This document shows positions 11,967-20,496 of a stretch of DNA of 64,000 nucleotides, one piece after another. The stretch comes from Streptomyces sp. NBC_00464 (lineage in GTDB: Bacteria > Actinomycetota > Actinomycetes > Streptomycetales > Streptomycetaceae): assembly GCF_036013915.1 (NCBI RefSeq), contig NZ_CP107899.1, forward strand, positions 7,840,001 through 7,904,000, given 5' to 3'. Positions within the stretch are counted from its first letter, which is position 1. The number at the start of each line of letters is the position of its first letter. Below the pieces are notes generated by a model. It made no database searches, had not been told where the DNA came from, and saw nothing but the letters and a program-made list of their open reading frames with translations. The translations under genes and the position numbers were made by a program.

Positions 11967-13653
11967 CACCCGCCGGCCCCTCCAGGGAGCCGGCATCCTC
12001 CGGACCGCGCTGCGCCGCAACGTCGGCGCCATGGCCTGGGGCACCGTCCTCATGGGCCTGTACCAGGCCGGCGAGACCGCCTTCCCCATCGCGCTCGGCC
12101 TGATCGTCGAGCACACGCTCCAGCATCGGAGCCCCGGCTCGCTCGGGGTGTCGATCGGCGCGCTGGCCGTGATCATCACGACCGTGTCGCTGTCGTGGCG
12201 GTTCGGGATGCGCGTCCTGCAGAAGGCCAACACGACCGAGGCGCACCGCTGGCGCGTACAGGTCGCGGCATGCGGACTCCAGCCGGTGGACCGGGACATC
12301 GACCTGAAGTCCGGCGAAGTGCTGACGATCGCCACCGAGGACGCCGACTCGACCGCCGACATCATCGAGGTGGTGCCGCTGCTGATCAGCTCGCTGGTCG
12401 CGGTGCTGGTCGCGGCCGTCGCACTGGGTCTGGCGGACCTCCGGCTGGGACTGCTGGTGATCATGGGAACGGTGGTGATCCTGACGATCCTGAGTGTGAT
12501 GTCCAAGCGGATCGGCGCCAGTACCCAGGAACAGCAGGCCCGCGTGGCGCGGGCCGGCGCGAAGGTCGCCGACCTGATCACCGGCCTGCGCCCGCTGCAC
12601 GGATTCGGCGGCAACCACGCGGCGTTCGTGTCCTACCGCAAGGTCAGCACGGAGGCGAAGCACCAGGCGGTCACCGTCGCCAGGGTGAACGGCGCGTACG
12701 CCGGAGCCGCGCAGGCCCTCAACGCGGTGCTGGCCGCCGCGGTGACCCTGACGGCGGGCTGGCTGGCGTTCGACGGGCAGATCACCATCGGAGAACTCGT
12801 CATGGCGGTGGGCCTCGCGCAGTTCATCATGGAACCGCTGAAGATGTTCTCGGAGATGCCGAAGTACGTGATGATGGCGCGCGCATCGGCCGAGCGGATG
12901 GCCCTGGTGCTGGGGGCGCCCGAGGCGACGACGCCGGGGCCGCGGCGCCCGGCCGCGGGCGGGGACCTGGAGATCGACGGCGTCCGTTACGGGACGCTGC
13001 GCATGCTGAAGTTGCGGGTGTCCGCCGGCGAGTTCGTGGCGATCACCGCCTACCAGCCGCGCGCGGCAGCCGACTTCGCGTCGGTCCTGGCCGTGAACGT
13101 CCCGCCGCACGCCTACGAGGGAGTGGTACGGATCAGCGGGCAGGAGATCGCGGACCTGTCGGTCGAGGCGGTCCGTGAGCACATGCTGGTGAACCCGTAC
13201 GACGCGGAGATCTTCGCGGGCACCCTCCGTACGAACATCGATCCGTCGGGTACCAGCCGGATGGTTCCCGAGGCCGTCGAAGCATCCATGCTGACCGACG
13301 TCGTCGCCCTGCACCGCACAGGGCTCGACCACGGTGTCCGCGACCGCGGCGCGAACCTGTCAGGGGGACAGCGCCAACGGCTGTCCCTGGCCCGCGCCCT
13401 GGCCGCCGACACCGACGTCCTGGTTCTGCACGACCCGACCACGGCCGTCGACGCGGTCACCGAGCAGCTGATCGCGCGCAACCTGGTGAAGCTGCGCCGG
13501 GGCCGTACCACCGTCGTGATCACCAGCAGTCCGGCCGTCCTGGACGCCGCCGACCGGGTCCTCGTTCTGGACGACGGCGTCATCACGGCCGAGGACACCC
13601 ATCGCAACCTGCTGGCCACCGACGAGGCCTACTGCCTGGCGGTGGCAAGGTGA
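11953..13653 (+). CDS. cchI: Siderophore ABC exporter half-transporter with degenerate ATPase, CchI-like
   Basis: This is a fused membrane domain (residues about 20-310) and ATPase domain (about 335-565). ATG 11953 overlaps the NRPS stop by 14 bases, so it is translationally coupled. The nucleotide site on this subunit is wrecked. The Walker A region reads [10 protein letters not shown] with no GK[ST], the Walker B Asp and catalytic Glu positions are His-Asp (VLHDPTT), the Q-loop Gln is absent (LVNPYD) and the H-loop His is Ser (ITSS). The signature LSGGQRQR and the D-loop AVD are perfect. This mirrors the CchG-like subunit, so together they could form one working composite ATP site. The expected role is coelichelin export. 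Confidence 0.85.
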   Translation: MRTPDTRRPLQGAGILRTALRRNVGAMAWGTVLMGLYQAGETAFPIALGLIVEHTLQHRSPGSLGVSIGALAVIITTVSLSWRFGMRVLQKANTTEAHRWRVQVAACGLQPVDRDIDLKSGEVLTIATEDADSTADIIEVVPLLISSLVAVLVAAVALGLADLRLGLLVIMGTVVILTILSVMSKRIGASTQEQQARVARAGAKVADLITGLRPLHGFGGNHAAFVSYRKVSTEAKHQAVTVARVNGAYAGAAQALNAVLAAAVTLTAGWLAFDGQITIGELVMAVGLAQFIMEPLKMFSEMPKYVMMARASAERMALVLGAPEATTPGPRRPAAGGDLEIDGVRYGTLRMLKLRVSAGEFVAITAYQPRAAADFASVLAVNVPPHAYEGVVRISGQEIADLSVEAVREHMLVNPYDAEIFAGTLRTNIDPSGTSRMVPEAVEASMLTDVVALHRTGLDHGVRDRGANLSGGQRQRLSLARALAADTDVLVLHDPTTAVDAVTEQLIARNLVKLRRGRTTVVITSSPAVLDAADRVLVLDDGVITAEDTHRNLLATDEAYCLAVAR

Positions 13654-13663
13654 GTCGCCAGGG

Positions 13664-13716
13664 CTCTCGTTCGGATCAGGCCGGGCTCGCAGGGGCCGGT
13701 CCGGTCCGAACGAAAG
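13664..13716. terminator. Bidirectional terminator between convergent cchI- and cchJ-like genes
   Basis: TCGTTCGGA (13667-13675) and TCCGAACGA (13705-13713) form a 9-bp stem around a GC-rich core, partly extended at the base (CT/AG). It lies wholly in the 66-bp gap between the two converging genes. There is no long U-tract, as is usual in Streptomyces. Confidence 0.55.
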
Positions 13717-13719
13717 GCC

Positions 13720-14826
13720 TCAGCCGAGTGCCCAGGCGACATCCCTGACCAGGGCGTGCCGCCAGCCTGCCCGGTCGTGGCCGGACGCCGACCGTGACAC
13801 CCGTACGGTCGCGCCCGCTTCTGCGGTCAGGGTCTCGACCGGCTCGCAGTGGGGCAGCATGCGCGTCTCGTGTTCCCCCACGTCGAACGCGATCCGCAGA
13901 CCGGACAGGTCGGGTCGCTCCCGCAGGCGTGCGGCCACGGAGCCGCCGGCGGGGCCGCCGAAGGGATCCGCCAGGTCCTTCACGCCGGGCGTCCACCAGA
14001 ACGACCCCGACTGGCAGGCGACTCGGGAGACGAGCTCCGGGAGCTCCAGCGCCGCGTTGAGCGCGCTCAGCCCGCCGAGGCTCTGCCCGGCGACCACCAG
14101 CCGGTCCAGGTCCGCGGTCACCCCGGACTCCGCGACCAGAGGCAGCAGTTCGTCCCGGACCGCCTGCCACAGCCCGGATCCGCCGGTGAACTCGGCCGCC
14201 CGGTCCTTGGCCGGAAGGAAGACCAGCGTGACGGGCGGCATCTCACCACCTGCGACAGCCGAGTCGAACGCGCTCATGGCCGGGTGCAGGTACAGCCAGT
14301 CGTCCCCGTCGAGCAGCAGGACCACCGGTCCGCCACCGCCCGCCGGATGGACGCGCACGGTCCGTCGTCCGCCGAGCCGTTCGCTGTTCCAGCGGAGCCG
14401 GGTGCGGGGGAGGGGCAGGACGTCATCGGCGCCGACGACCGGCCAGTGCGGCTGGGCCGGGGCGTCCGGAGTCGCGGCGACGGAACGGTCCGGGCCGGCA
14501 CCGACCGGGTTGGACGGATCGGCGTACGCCGCCCCGTCCACCAGGAACTGGTAGGTCACCCGCAGCCGTTGCGGCATGTGCACCTGGGCGTACCAGCAGT
14601 CGGTGTCGCGCCACCGGCGCAGGGGCACCGGCTCGGACCAGCTCTCGAAGCCGATGCTCGCCGGGGAGCCGCGCCGCAGGAACAGGGTGGTCCAGCCACC
14701 GTCGACGGCCGGCACCGACGCGGGCGTCCGCGCCGTCTCCCAGAACTCGTCGGTGCCGGGTGTGCCGGGCAGTCCGAACGCGACGAAGTCGTCCTCGGCG
14801 TGGATCCGTTCGGTCACCGGGGGCAT
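13720..14826 (-). CDS. cchJ: Enterobactin esterase-like siderophore hydrolase, CchJ-like
   Basis: A 368-residue alpha/beta hydrolase of the Fes/IroD type. The N-terminal ~120 residues form the early-set (Ig-like) domain typical of enterochelin esterases. The catalytic domain has the nucleophile elbow GQSLGG, a DVGEHE region that would carry the acidic residue, and GHD near the C-terminus as the probable catalytic His. No signal peptide is seen, so it should act in the cytoplasm. In the coelichelin cluster the equivalent protein is proposed to release the peptide from the NRPS, which has no thioesterase, or to open the ferric siderophore after import. AAGGAG lies six bases before the ATG. The iron box at 14875-14893 lies 48 bp upstream. 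Confidence 0.88.
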   Translation of the reverse strand: MPPVTERIHAEDDFVAFGLPGTPGTDEFWETARTPASVPAVDGGWTTLFLRRGSPASIGFESWSEPVPLRRWRDTDCWYAQVHMPQRLRVTYQFLVDGAAYADPSNPVGAGPDRSVAATPDAPAQPHWPVVGADDVLPLPRTRLRWNSERLGGRRTVRVHPAGGGGPVVLLLDGDDWLYLHPAMSAFDSAVAGGEMPPVTLVFLPAKDRAAEFTGGSGLWQAVRDELLPLVAESGVTADLDRLVVAGQSLGGLSALNAALELPELVSRVACQSGSFWWTPGVKDLADPFGGPAGGSVAARLRERPDLSGLRIAFDVGEHETRMLPHCEPVETLTAEAGATVRVSRSASGHDRAGWRHALVRDVAWALG

Positions 14827-14874
14827 GAACGTCTCCTTGTGAGAGAGAAGGGGAAAAGGCTAAGCTCATTTCAA

Positions 14875-14893
14875 TTAGGGGAGCCTAACCTAA
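14875..14893. promoter_or_regulatory. Iron box in the cchJ/mbtH divergent promoter
   Basis: TTAGGGGAGCCTAACCTAA matches 16 of 19 positions of the DmdR1/IdeR consensus. It sits between the divergent esterase (ATG 48 bp to the left) and MbtH gene (ATG 75 bp to the right), so one operator probably serves both directions. Since the MbtH and acetyltransferase genes overlap, the acetyltransferase falls under the same control. Confidence 0.85.
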
Positions 14894-14968
14894 GTTTGGC
14901 TTCTCCTTCAGGTGTACACGCTCGACGCGGCCGTCACCGGCCCGTCGGACCCGAGGAGGCACTGACAC

Positions 14969-15181
14969 ATGAGCACCAACCCGTTCGACGACCCCGACGG
15001 CCGGTTTCTCGTCCTGGTGAACGGCGAGGGCCAGCATTCGCTGTGGCCGTCCTTCGTGGAGGTGCCAGGGGGCTGGGCGATCGCCTTCGACGAGAACACC
15101 CGGGAAGCGTGCCTGGACTTCGTGGAGACCAACTGGACCGATCTGCGGCCCCGGTCCCTCGCGGCGTCCATGGATGCCTGA
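14969..15181 (+). CDS. cchK: MbtH-like NRPS accessory protein, CchK-like
   Basis: Seventy residues with the MbtH signature: NPFDDPDG, then [12 protein letters not shown], a PGGW motif, and the ending NWTDLRP. MbtH proteins bind A domains and are needed for solubility or activity of many actinobacterial NRPSs; this one should serve the CchH-like synthetase. GAGGAGG lies nine bases before the ATG. It is the first gene downstream of the divergent iron box and its stop codon overlaps the start of the next gene. Confidence 0.95.
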   Translation: MSTNPFDDPDGRFLVLVNGEGQHSLWPSFVEVPGGWAIAFDENTREACLDFVETNWTDLRPRSLAASMDA

Positions 15182-15704
15182 CACGTTGACCACGGTCACG
15201 CCGAGCCCCGCTCCTCCGATGCGTGGGCGCGCGCCGGCGCACTCCGTGCGCTTCGGCCGTGCGGACGACGCCGGCGAACTTGCCGAGCTGTCCATGCCCT
15301 TCGTTCGCTCGGGCGCCCTGCGGGAGCGGCCGGTCTCGCTCTACGCCGCCCGAGCGGCTGACTTCCTGGTGGCCGTGGGTCCCGGAGACCGGCTCGAAGG
15401 CTGTGTGGGCCTGTGCGTATACCCGGCCGGTCCGGCGGAGGCCGGCGCACCCGCGGGTGTTCTGTACAACTTCTGTGTGGCCGGGCACCGGCAGGGGTGC
15501 GGAGTGGGAGCGGTGCTGCTGCGTACGGCGCTGACGATGGCGCGCGCCCGGTCGCTCGGTGCGCTGTTCACGGCGACGACCGGTGGCGGGCAGTTGTTCC
15601 GGCGATACGGCTTCACTTCGACGGCCGCGTGTCTGGCGCCCGTTTCCTGGGCGCAGTCGCTGGATCCGCGGCGTAACGCGCGGATCCTCGCGCGGGCCGT
15701 GTAG
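15174..15704 (+). CDS. Short-form N-acetylglutamate synthase-like GNAT acetyltransferase
   Basis: A 176-residue single-domain GNAT. It has the acetyl-CoA loop [11 protein letters not shown], the FRRYGF segment and a C-terminus [11 protein letters not shown] that resembles the YNYQRKSKVL end of E. coli ArgA; the N-terminal half ([16 protein letters not shown]) has the usual NAGS layout. The likely reaction is acetyl-CoA plus glutamate to N-acetylglutamate, the first step to ornithine. It lacks the amino-acid-kinase domain that carries arginine inhibition in E. coli ArgA. Its ATG lies inside the mbtH end (8-bp overlap), so it is co-translated with an iron-box gene. The next enzyme of the pathway, a kinase, faces it. 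It could alternatively acylate another siderophore-related amine; the NAGS reading is inference from sequence pattern and neighbour. Confidence 0.65.
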   Translation: MPDTLTTVTPSPAPPMRGRAPAHSVRFGRADDAGELAELSMPFVRSGALRERPVSLYAARAADFLVAVGPGDRLEGCVGLCVYPAGPAEAGAPAGVLYNFCVAGHRQGCGVGAVLLRTALTMARARSLGALFTATTGGGQLFRRYGFTSTAACLAPVSWAQSLDPRRNARILARAV

Positions 15705-15711
15705 GGCGTCG

Positions 15712-15751
15712 GTGTCGGGGGAGGGGCGCCAAGGTGCCCCGCCCCCGACAC
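15712..15751. terminator. Strong bidirectional terminator hairpin
   Basis: GTGTCGGGGGAGGGGC pairs with GCCCCGCCCCCGACAC with one internal A/G mismatch, and the stem continues into the loop (CGCC/GGTG). It fills the 81-bp gap between the convergent acetyltransferase and kinase genes and should stop both transcripts. Confidence 0.85.
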
Positions 15752-15785
15752 GGAGTGGTGATTCCCGGTGCTTCGTTGCCGGCGG

Positions 15786-16640
15786 TCATACGCGACTCAG
15801 GTCGCGGTCCGGGCCGGTACCGGGCGAGGGGACGGTGCCCGGAACCACGAGGGTGCCGGGGCCGTTCTCGCTGCCGAGTACGCCTCGCAGCACCGCGTGC
15901 GGCACCCGGCCGTCGAGCACCTGTGCCCGGGGTACGCCACCGCGGACGGCCCGCAGGCAGCCCTCCATCTTCGGCAGCATCCCGCTCGCCAGTCCCGGCA
16001 GCAGCTCGGTCAGTGCGTCGGCCGACAGGTGCCTGATCACCTCGGTGCTGCGCGGCCAGTCCGCGTACAGCCCCTCCACATCGGTGAGCATGACCAGCCG
16101 ATCCGCTCGGAGGGCCACGGCCAGCGCGGACGCGGCCAGGTCGGCGTTGACGTTGTAGACCTGTCCGTCCTCGCCGCGGGCCACGGGGGAGACCACCGGG
16201 ATGTGGCCCTGTTCCAGGAGGGTGCGCACCATGCCCGGGTTCACGTCCACGATCTCCCCGACGAGACCGATGTCCACCGGGCGTCCGTCCACCTGGGCCG
16301 CCCGCCGCACCGCCGTCATCGTGTGCGCGTCCTCGCCGGTCATGCCCACGGCGAAGGGGCCGTGGGCGTTGATCTGCCCGACCAGCTCCCGCTGGACCTG
16401 GCCGGACAGCACCATGCGCACCACGTCCATGGTTTCCGCCGTGGTCACGCGCAGGCCCGCCTCGAAGCGGCTCTCCAGGCCGAGGCGGTCGAGCATCGCA
16501 CTGATCTGGGGCCCGCCACCGTGCACCACGACCGGACGCAGGCCCGCGTGCCACAACTCCACGACATCCTGGGCGAAAAGGCGTTGCAGGTCCGCGTCCA
16601 CCATTGCGTTGCCACCGAACTTGATGACGACCGGTCTCAT
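15786..16640 (-). CDS. argB: N-acetylglutamate kinase paralogue lacking the N-terminal arginine-sensing helix
   Basis: A 284-residue amino-acid kinase that phosphorylates N-acetylglutamate, the second step of ornithine synthesis. Visible motifs are the phosphate loop VIKFGGNAM at the very N-terminus, VHGGGPQIS, the NAG-site segment [17 protein letters not shown] and GMLPKMEGC. Arginine-sensitive kinases have about 25 residues before the first strand, forming a helix that builds the hexamer. Here only MRPV precedes it, and an in-frame TAA nine codons upstream with no start codon between rules out an extension. The C-terminal arginine-site region is also altered (GSENGPGT where the usual form is like TDEGIGT). 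An iron box lies 25 bp upstream. It is therefore probably a dedicated, feedback-insensitive paralogue feeding ornithine to the siderophore. Confidence 0.88.
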   Translation of the reverse strand: MRPVVIKFGGNAMVDADLQRLFAQDVVELWHAGLRPVVVHGGGPQISAMLDRLGLESRFEAGLRVTTAETMDVVRMVLSGQVQRELVGQINAHGPFAVGMTGEDAHTMTAVRRAAQVDGRPVDIGLVGEIVDVNPGMVRTLLEQGHIPVVSPVARGEDGQVYNVNADLAASALAVALRADRLVMLTDVEGLYADWPRSTEVIRHLSADALTELLPGLASGMLPKMEGCLRAVRGGVPRAQVLDGRVPHAVLRGVLGSENGPGTLVVPGTVPSPGTGPDRDLSRV

Positions 16641-16664
16641 GTCTGCCCTACCCCGTTCGAGAAG

Positions 16665-16683
16665 TTAGCTTAGCCTAACCTGA
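16665..16683. promoter_or_regulatory. Iron box upstream of the argB paralogue
   Basis: TTAGCTTAGCCTAACCTGA matches 16 of 19 positions of the DmdR1/IdeR iron box, 25 bp from the kinase start codon. The Clp gene on the other side starts 174 bp away, so the box most likely serves the kinase. This is the third box of the cluster. Confidence 0.82.
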
Positions 16684-16857
16684 ATTGCAGGGTTCTTGGT
16701 GAGGATCCGCTCTCCGGCCCCGGGCGCAACCGCCGCATGATTCCGGCCGCCCGGGGTCACCTGGCCGCGGGCCCCCGACGAGGCGGTTCCCCTCCGTTTG
16801 CGGAGCCTCGGACATCGGGTTTGAGTGGAAGAATCCCCCTGCCCGTCTGGAGCTGAC

Positions 16858-19392
16858 ATGTCGATGGCGTTCGGTTCACCCTTCGGTTCGTCCGATCCCT
16901 TCAGCGAGATGCTCGACCGCTTCTTCGGTACGTCACCGGCATCGTCGCCACCGGCCGTGCAGCGGGTGCCCATCGGCCGTCTCCTCACGGAGTCGTCGCA
17001 CGAACTCCTCGGGCTGGCCACGCAGAAGGCGACGGAGAACGGGACCTCCGACCTCGACACGGAACACCTCCTGTGGGCGGCCACGCAGGTGGACCCCGCC
17101 CGGCAACTTCTCACCCAGGCCGGCGTCGATGTCGACGCGCTCGCGGCCCGGATCGCCGAGGTGCTGCCCCGGGAGGCGGGCGAGCCGTCCGCGGAGCCCG
17201 GACTCACACCGGCGGCGAAGCGCACCCTCGCCGCCGCGTACGCAGGGTCGCGGGCGGCCGGAGTGTCCTACATCGGCCCCGAGCACATCCTCGGTGCGCT
17301 CCTGGAGGACCCCGACTCCGGTGCGACCCGGTTCCTGCGCGCCGAGGACATGGACACGGAGAAGCTGCGGGGCCGGACGGACCGGGCGACCCGGGCGGAC
17401 GGCGCCCCCGCCGCCGGGAAGGAGCCTTCGACGACCCTGGACGAGTTCGGCCGGGATCTGACGGAGGAGGCGAAGGCGGGCCGGCTCGACCCCGTCGTCG
17501 GCCGGGCCGAGGAGATCGAGCAGACCGTCGAGATCCTCTCGCGGCGCTCCAAGAACAACCCGGTGCTCATCGGGGAGCCCGGCGTCGGGAAGACCGCCAT
17601 CGTGGAGGGGCTGGCCCAGCGCATCGTGGCCGGTGAAGTGCCCGACACCCTGAAGGACAAGAGGGTCGTCTCCCTCGACATGTCCGGCATGGTGGCCGGT
17701 GCGCAGTACCGCGGCCAGTTCGAGGAGCGGCTGAAGAAGGTCATCGAGGACGTCCAGGCGTCCGGCGGCGACATCATCCTCTTCATCGACGAGCTGCACA
17801 CGGTCGTCGGCGCGGGCGCGACGGGCGAGGGAGCGATGGACGCGGGCAACATGCTCAAGCCCGCACTCGCACGCGGCGAGCTCCACGTGGTGGGAGCGAC
17901 GACGATCGACGAATACCGCAAACACATCGAGAAGGACGCCGCCCTGGAACGCCGCTTCCAGCCCGTCCTCATCCCCGAGCCGACCGTCGAGGAGGCGGTG
18001 CAGATCCTCGAAGGGCTTCGGGACGTGTACGAGGCGCACCACCAGGTCCGCTTCGCCGACGGGGCCCTGACGGCGGCGGCGGAACTGTCCGACCGCTACA
18101 TCAGCGACCGTTTCCTGCCCGACAAGGCCATCGACCTCATGGACCAGGCCGGTGCCCGCGTACGCCTGCGCAGCGCCAGTCGTTCCACGGAGGTCGTCAG
18201 CCGGGAGGACCGGCTGGCGAAGCTGCGACGCGAGAAGGACCAGGCCGTCGCCGGCGAGGAGTTCGAGAAGGCCTCGGAGCTGAAGCGGCAGATCGCCGAG
18301 GTCGAGGGCGAGCTCGCGGGCATCGAGGAACGGCGCGAAGGCGTCGTCTCGGTCACCGCTTCCGACATCGCCGACATCGTCTCCCGCCGCACGGGCATCC
18401 CGGTTTCCCAGCTCACCGCCGGCGAGAAGGAGAAGCTCCTCAGGCTGGAGGAGGAGATGCATGCCAGGATCGTCGGCCAGGACGAGGCAGTCACCGCGGT
18501 CTCCGAGGCCGTGCGACGCAATCGTGCGGGCATGGGCGACCCCAACCGTCCTGTGGGGTCGTTCCTCTTCCTGGGCCCCACGGGAGTGGGCAAGACCGAA
18601 CTCGCCAAGACGCTGGCCGAACTGCTCTTCGGCGAGGAAGACCGCATGATCCGGTTCGACATGAGCGAGTTCCAGGAGAAGCACACCGTCGCCCGGCTCG
18701 TCGGCGCGCCTCCCGGATACGTCGGCTACGAAGAGGCCGGCCAGCTCACCGAGAAGGTCCGCCGCATGCCGTACAGCGTGGTGCTGTTCGACGAGGTGGA
18801 GAAGGCGCACCCCGACGTCTTCAACACACTGCTCCAGATCCTCGACGACGGCCGCCTCACCGACGGACAGGGCCGCACGGTCGACTTCCGCCACTGTGTC
18901 GTCATCATGACGTCCAACATCGGTGCCCATCGCATCCTCGCCCACAAGGGCGACGCGGCCGAGCTCAAGGACGAGTTGATGGAGGACCTCCGGGGGCGGT
19001 TCCTGCCCGAGTTCCTCAACCGCATCGACGACATCATCATCTTCCACAGCCTCACCGAGGAAGACCTGTCGACGATCGTCGAGCACCTCCTGGACCGGAG
19101 CAAGCACCGCGTCCACGCGCAGGGCCTGACACTGGAAGTCACCGAAGCGGCAAAGAAGTTGCTGGTCGCCCACGGCTATCAGCCGGAGTTCGGTGCCCGT
19201 CCGCTGCGCCGTACGATCCAGACGGAACTCGACAACCGCGTCGCCTCGCTGCTCCTGAGCGGGGAGAGCGGCCCCGGGGACACGATCGTCGCCGATGTGC
19301 TGGACAACTCGCTCCACTGCACGGTGCGCAAGGGCGGGTCCGGCGCCGGCGCCGAGCAGCGGGACGGCGCCGGGAGCGGCGCCGCCCAGTAG
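16858..19392 (+). CDS. ClpC-like Hsp100 AAA+ ATPase
   Basis: An unfoldase of about 844 residues with two AAA+ modules. The N-terminal Clp repeat domain follows a short Gly/Ser/Phe-rich leader ([11 protein letters not shown]). Module 1 has Walker A GEPGVGKT and Walker B ILFIDE. A short middle segment carries a UVR-type motif ([17 protein letters not shown]), as in ClpC rather than the long coiled coil of ClpB. Module 2 has GPTGVGKT and VVLFDE. I see no clear ClpP-binding (LGF-like) loop and did not confirm one. ATG 16858 is preceded by TGGAG at good spacing; the in-frame GTG at 16825 has no such site. It feeds proteins to ClpP or refolds them, in the cytoplasm. It appears unrelated to the siderophore genes. 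Confidence 0.88.
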   Translation: MSMAFGSPFGSSDPFSEMLDRFFGTSPASSPPAVQRVPIGRLLTESSHELLGLATQKATENGTSDLDTEHLLWAATQVDPARQLLTQAGVDVDALAARIAEVLPREAGEPSAEPGLTPAAKRTLAAAYAGSRAAGVSYIGPEHILGALLEDPDSGATRFLRAEDMDTEKLRGRTDRATRADGAPAAGKEPSTTLDEFGRDLTEEAKAGRLDPVVGRAEEIEQTVEILSRRSKNNPVLIGEPGVGKTAIVEGLAQRIVAGEVPDTLKDKRVVSLDMSGMVAGAQYRGQFEERLKKVIEDVQASGGDIILFIDELHTVVGAGATGEGAMDAGNMLKPALARGELHVVGATTIDEYRKHIEKDAALERRFQPVLIPEPTVEEAVQILEGLRDVYEAHHQVRFADGALTAAAELSDRYISDRFLPDKAIDLMDQAGARVRLRSASRSTEVVSREDRLAKLRREKDQAVAGEEFEKASELKRQIAEVEGELAGIEERREGVVSVTASDIADIVSRRTGIPVSQLTAGEKEKLLRLEEEMHARIVGQDEAVTAVSEAVRRNRAGMGDPNRPVGSFLFLGPTGVGKTELAKTLAELLFGEEDRMIRFDMSEFQEKHTVARLVGAPPGYVGYEEAGQLTEKVRRMPYSVVLFDEVEKAHPDVFNTLLQILDDGRLTDGQGRTVDFRHCVVIMTSNIGAHRILAHKGDAAELKDELMEDLRGRFLPEFLNRIDDIIIFHSLTEEDLSTIVEHLLDRSKHRVHAQGLTLEVTEAAKKLLVAHGYQPEFGARPLRRTIQTELDNRVASLLLSGESGPGDTIVADVLDNSLHCTVRKGGSGAGAEQRDGAGSGAAQ

Positions 19393-19469
19393 TGCTTCGG
19401 CCGGCAGTACGGCCGGCCCCCGCTCCGTGGTCGCGTGCTACGTTCGCGTGATCGGACGACCGGGGGCAC

Positions 19470-20132
19470 GTGGTGACGGAAGCAGGCGAGCGGCAGCCGG
19501 CATCGCGGGCGCGGCTACGGAGGCAGCCGCAGCAGGCGCGCAGCCGGGCCCGGGTCGAGGCCATCCTCGCCGCGGCCGACCGGATTCTGTCCCAGGAGGG
19601 GTACGAGGCGCTGACGACGCGGCGGATCGCCGAGGAGGCGGGCACGCCGGTCGGCAGCATCTACCAGTTCTACGCGGACAAGGGCGCCATCGTGGACGCG
19701 CTGGGCCGGCGGTACCTCGATGCCTTCAAGGCCGCCATCGACGAACTCGTCGAGCGTACGGTCGAGGGTGACCTGTCCGACCCGGTCGGCACGATGGTCG
19801 GCGTCTACGCCGAGCTCGTCCGGTCCCAGACGGGCGGCATGGCCCTGTGGGCCGGGCGGCACCTCAGTCCTGAGCTCGCGCGGGCCGACGAGGCGAGCAA
19901 CGCGCACATCGCCGAGGGGCTGCAGCGCATCGTGGAGCACCTCATCGGCGGGCCCGGCGGTGACCGGGCGCAACGGGCGACGCGGATGGTGGTGTGGGCA
20001 GCCAACGCCGTGCTGCACGAAGTATTCAAGAGCGACGGCGAGCCGGACCTGGAGGCCGTGGACGAGCTCAAGCGGATGCTGAACGTCTACTGGGAGGACC
20101 TGCGCGGCCGGCTGGCGGCTGCGGAAGAGTGA
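19470..20132 (+). CDS. TetR-family transcriptional regulator
   Basis: A 220-residue regulator. The N-terminal helix-turn-helix (ILAAADRILSQEGYEALTTR, then RIAEEAGTPVGSIYQFYADK) is classic TetR. The C-terminal ligand domain is not assignable to a known effector. It lies upstream of, and in the same direction as, a beta-glucosidase and an MFS transporter, with an operator-like palindrome between. The simplest reading is a local repressor of sugar-glycoside use. Tandem GTG codons at 19470 and 19473 make the exact start uncertain by one residue. Confidence 0.85.
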   Translation: MVTEAGERQPASRARLRRQPQQARSRARVEAILAAADRILSQEGYEALTTRRIAEEAGTPVGSIYQFYADKGAIVDALGRRYLDAFKAAIDELVERTVEGDLSDPVGTMVGVYAELVRSQTGGMALWAGRHLSPELARADEASNAHIAEGLQRIVEHLIGGPGGDRAQRATRMVVWAANAVLHEVFKSDGEPDLEAVDELKRMLNVYWEDLRGRLAAAEE

Positions 20133-20318
20133 TCCGGTGCCTCGGCGGCTCGCCGGGCCCAGGGCCGCGGTTCCGGAACTCCGGGCCGACCGGTACCACC
20201 GCTGCCCGGCCCGCGCCCTGGGCGTCGTATGGCGTGACACGGGCAGCCCCCGGCGCGCCGCCGGCCCGTCCCACCCGCCCTTCCCGTCGGCCAGGTCCTG
20301 GCCAGGCCCGACCCATAG

Positions 20319-20340
20319 AACATGAACAAAAGTTCATGTT
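20319..20340. promoter_or_regulatory. Operator-like palindrome in the tetR-bgl gap
   Basis: AACATGAAC and GTTCATGTT form a perfect 9-bp inverted repeat separated by AAAA. It is an AT-rich island in the 364-bp non-coding gap 20133-20496, which otherwise shows only GC-rich sequence without a gene or a convincing hairpin. It lies about 155 bp before the beta-glucosidase start and is a good candidate site for the TetR protein encoded just upstream. Confidence 0.6.
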
Positions 20341-20496
20341 ATGGTGCGGCCCACCTCGGTGGCGTGCCCCGGTCACGAACAGCCGCCCCCTGGGCTGCCG
20401 TTGGGGTGCGATGAGCGACCGTCGGCAGGATTCCGGAGCCACCGCGCGGGCGGCCGAACCTGGGCGACTCGCGCATCACCGATGAAGGCAGCGCCA

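Noticed and set aside
16780..16810. CTCCG-TTTG-CGGAG repeat upstream of the Clp gene as a ClgR or HspR site
   Set aside because: It does not fit the ClgR consensus or the HAIR element as I know them; a five-base arm is too weak to call.
16933..19317. 794-codon minus-strand open frame opposite the Clp gene
   Set aside because: The plus strand encodes a textbook Hsp100 protein; the opposite frame has low-complexity composition and no family match.
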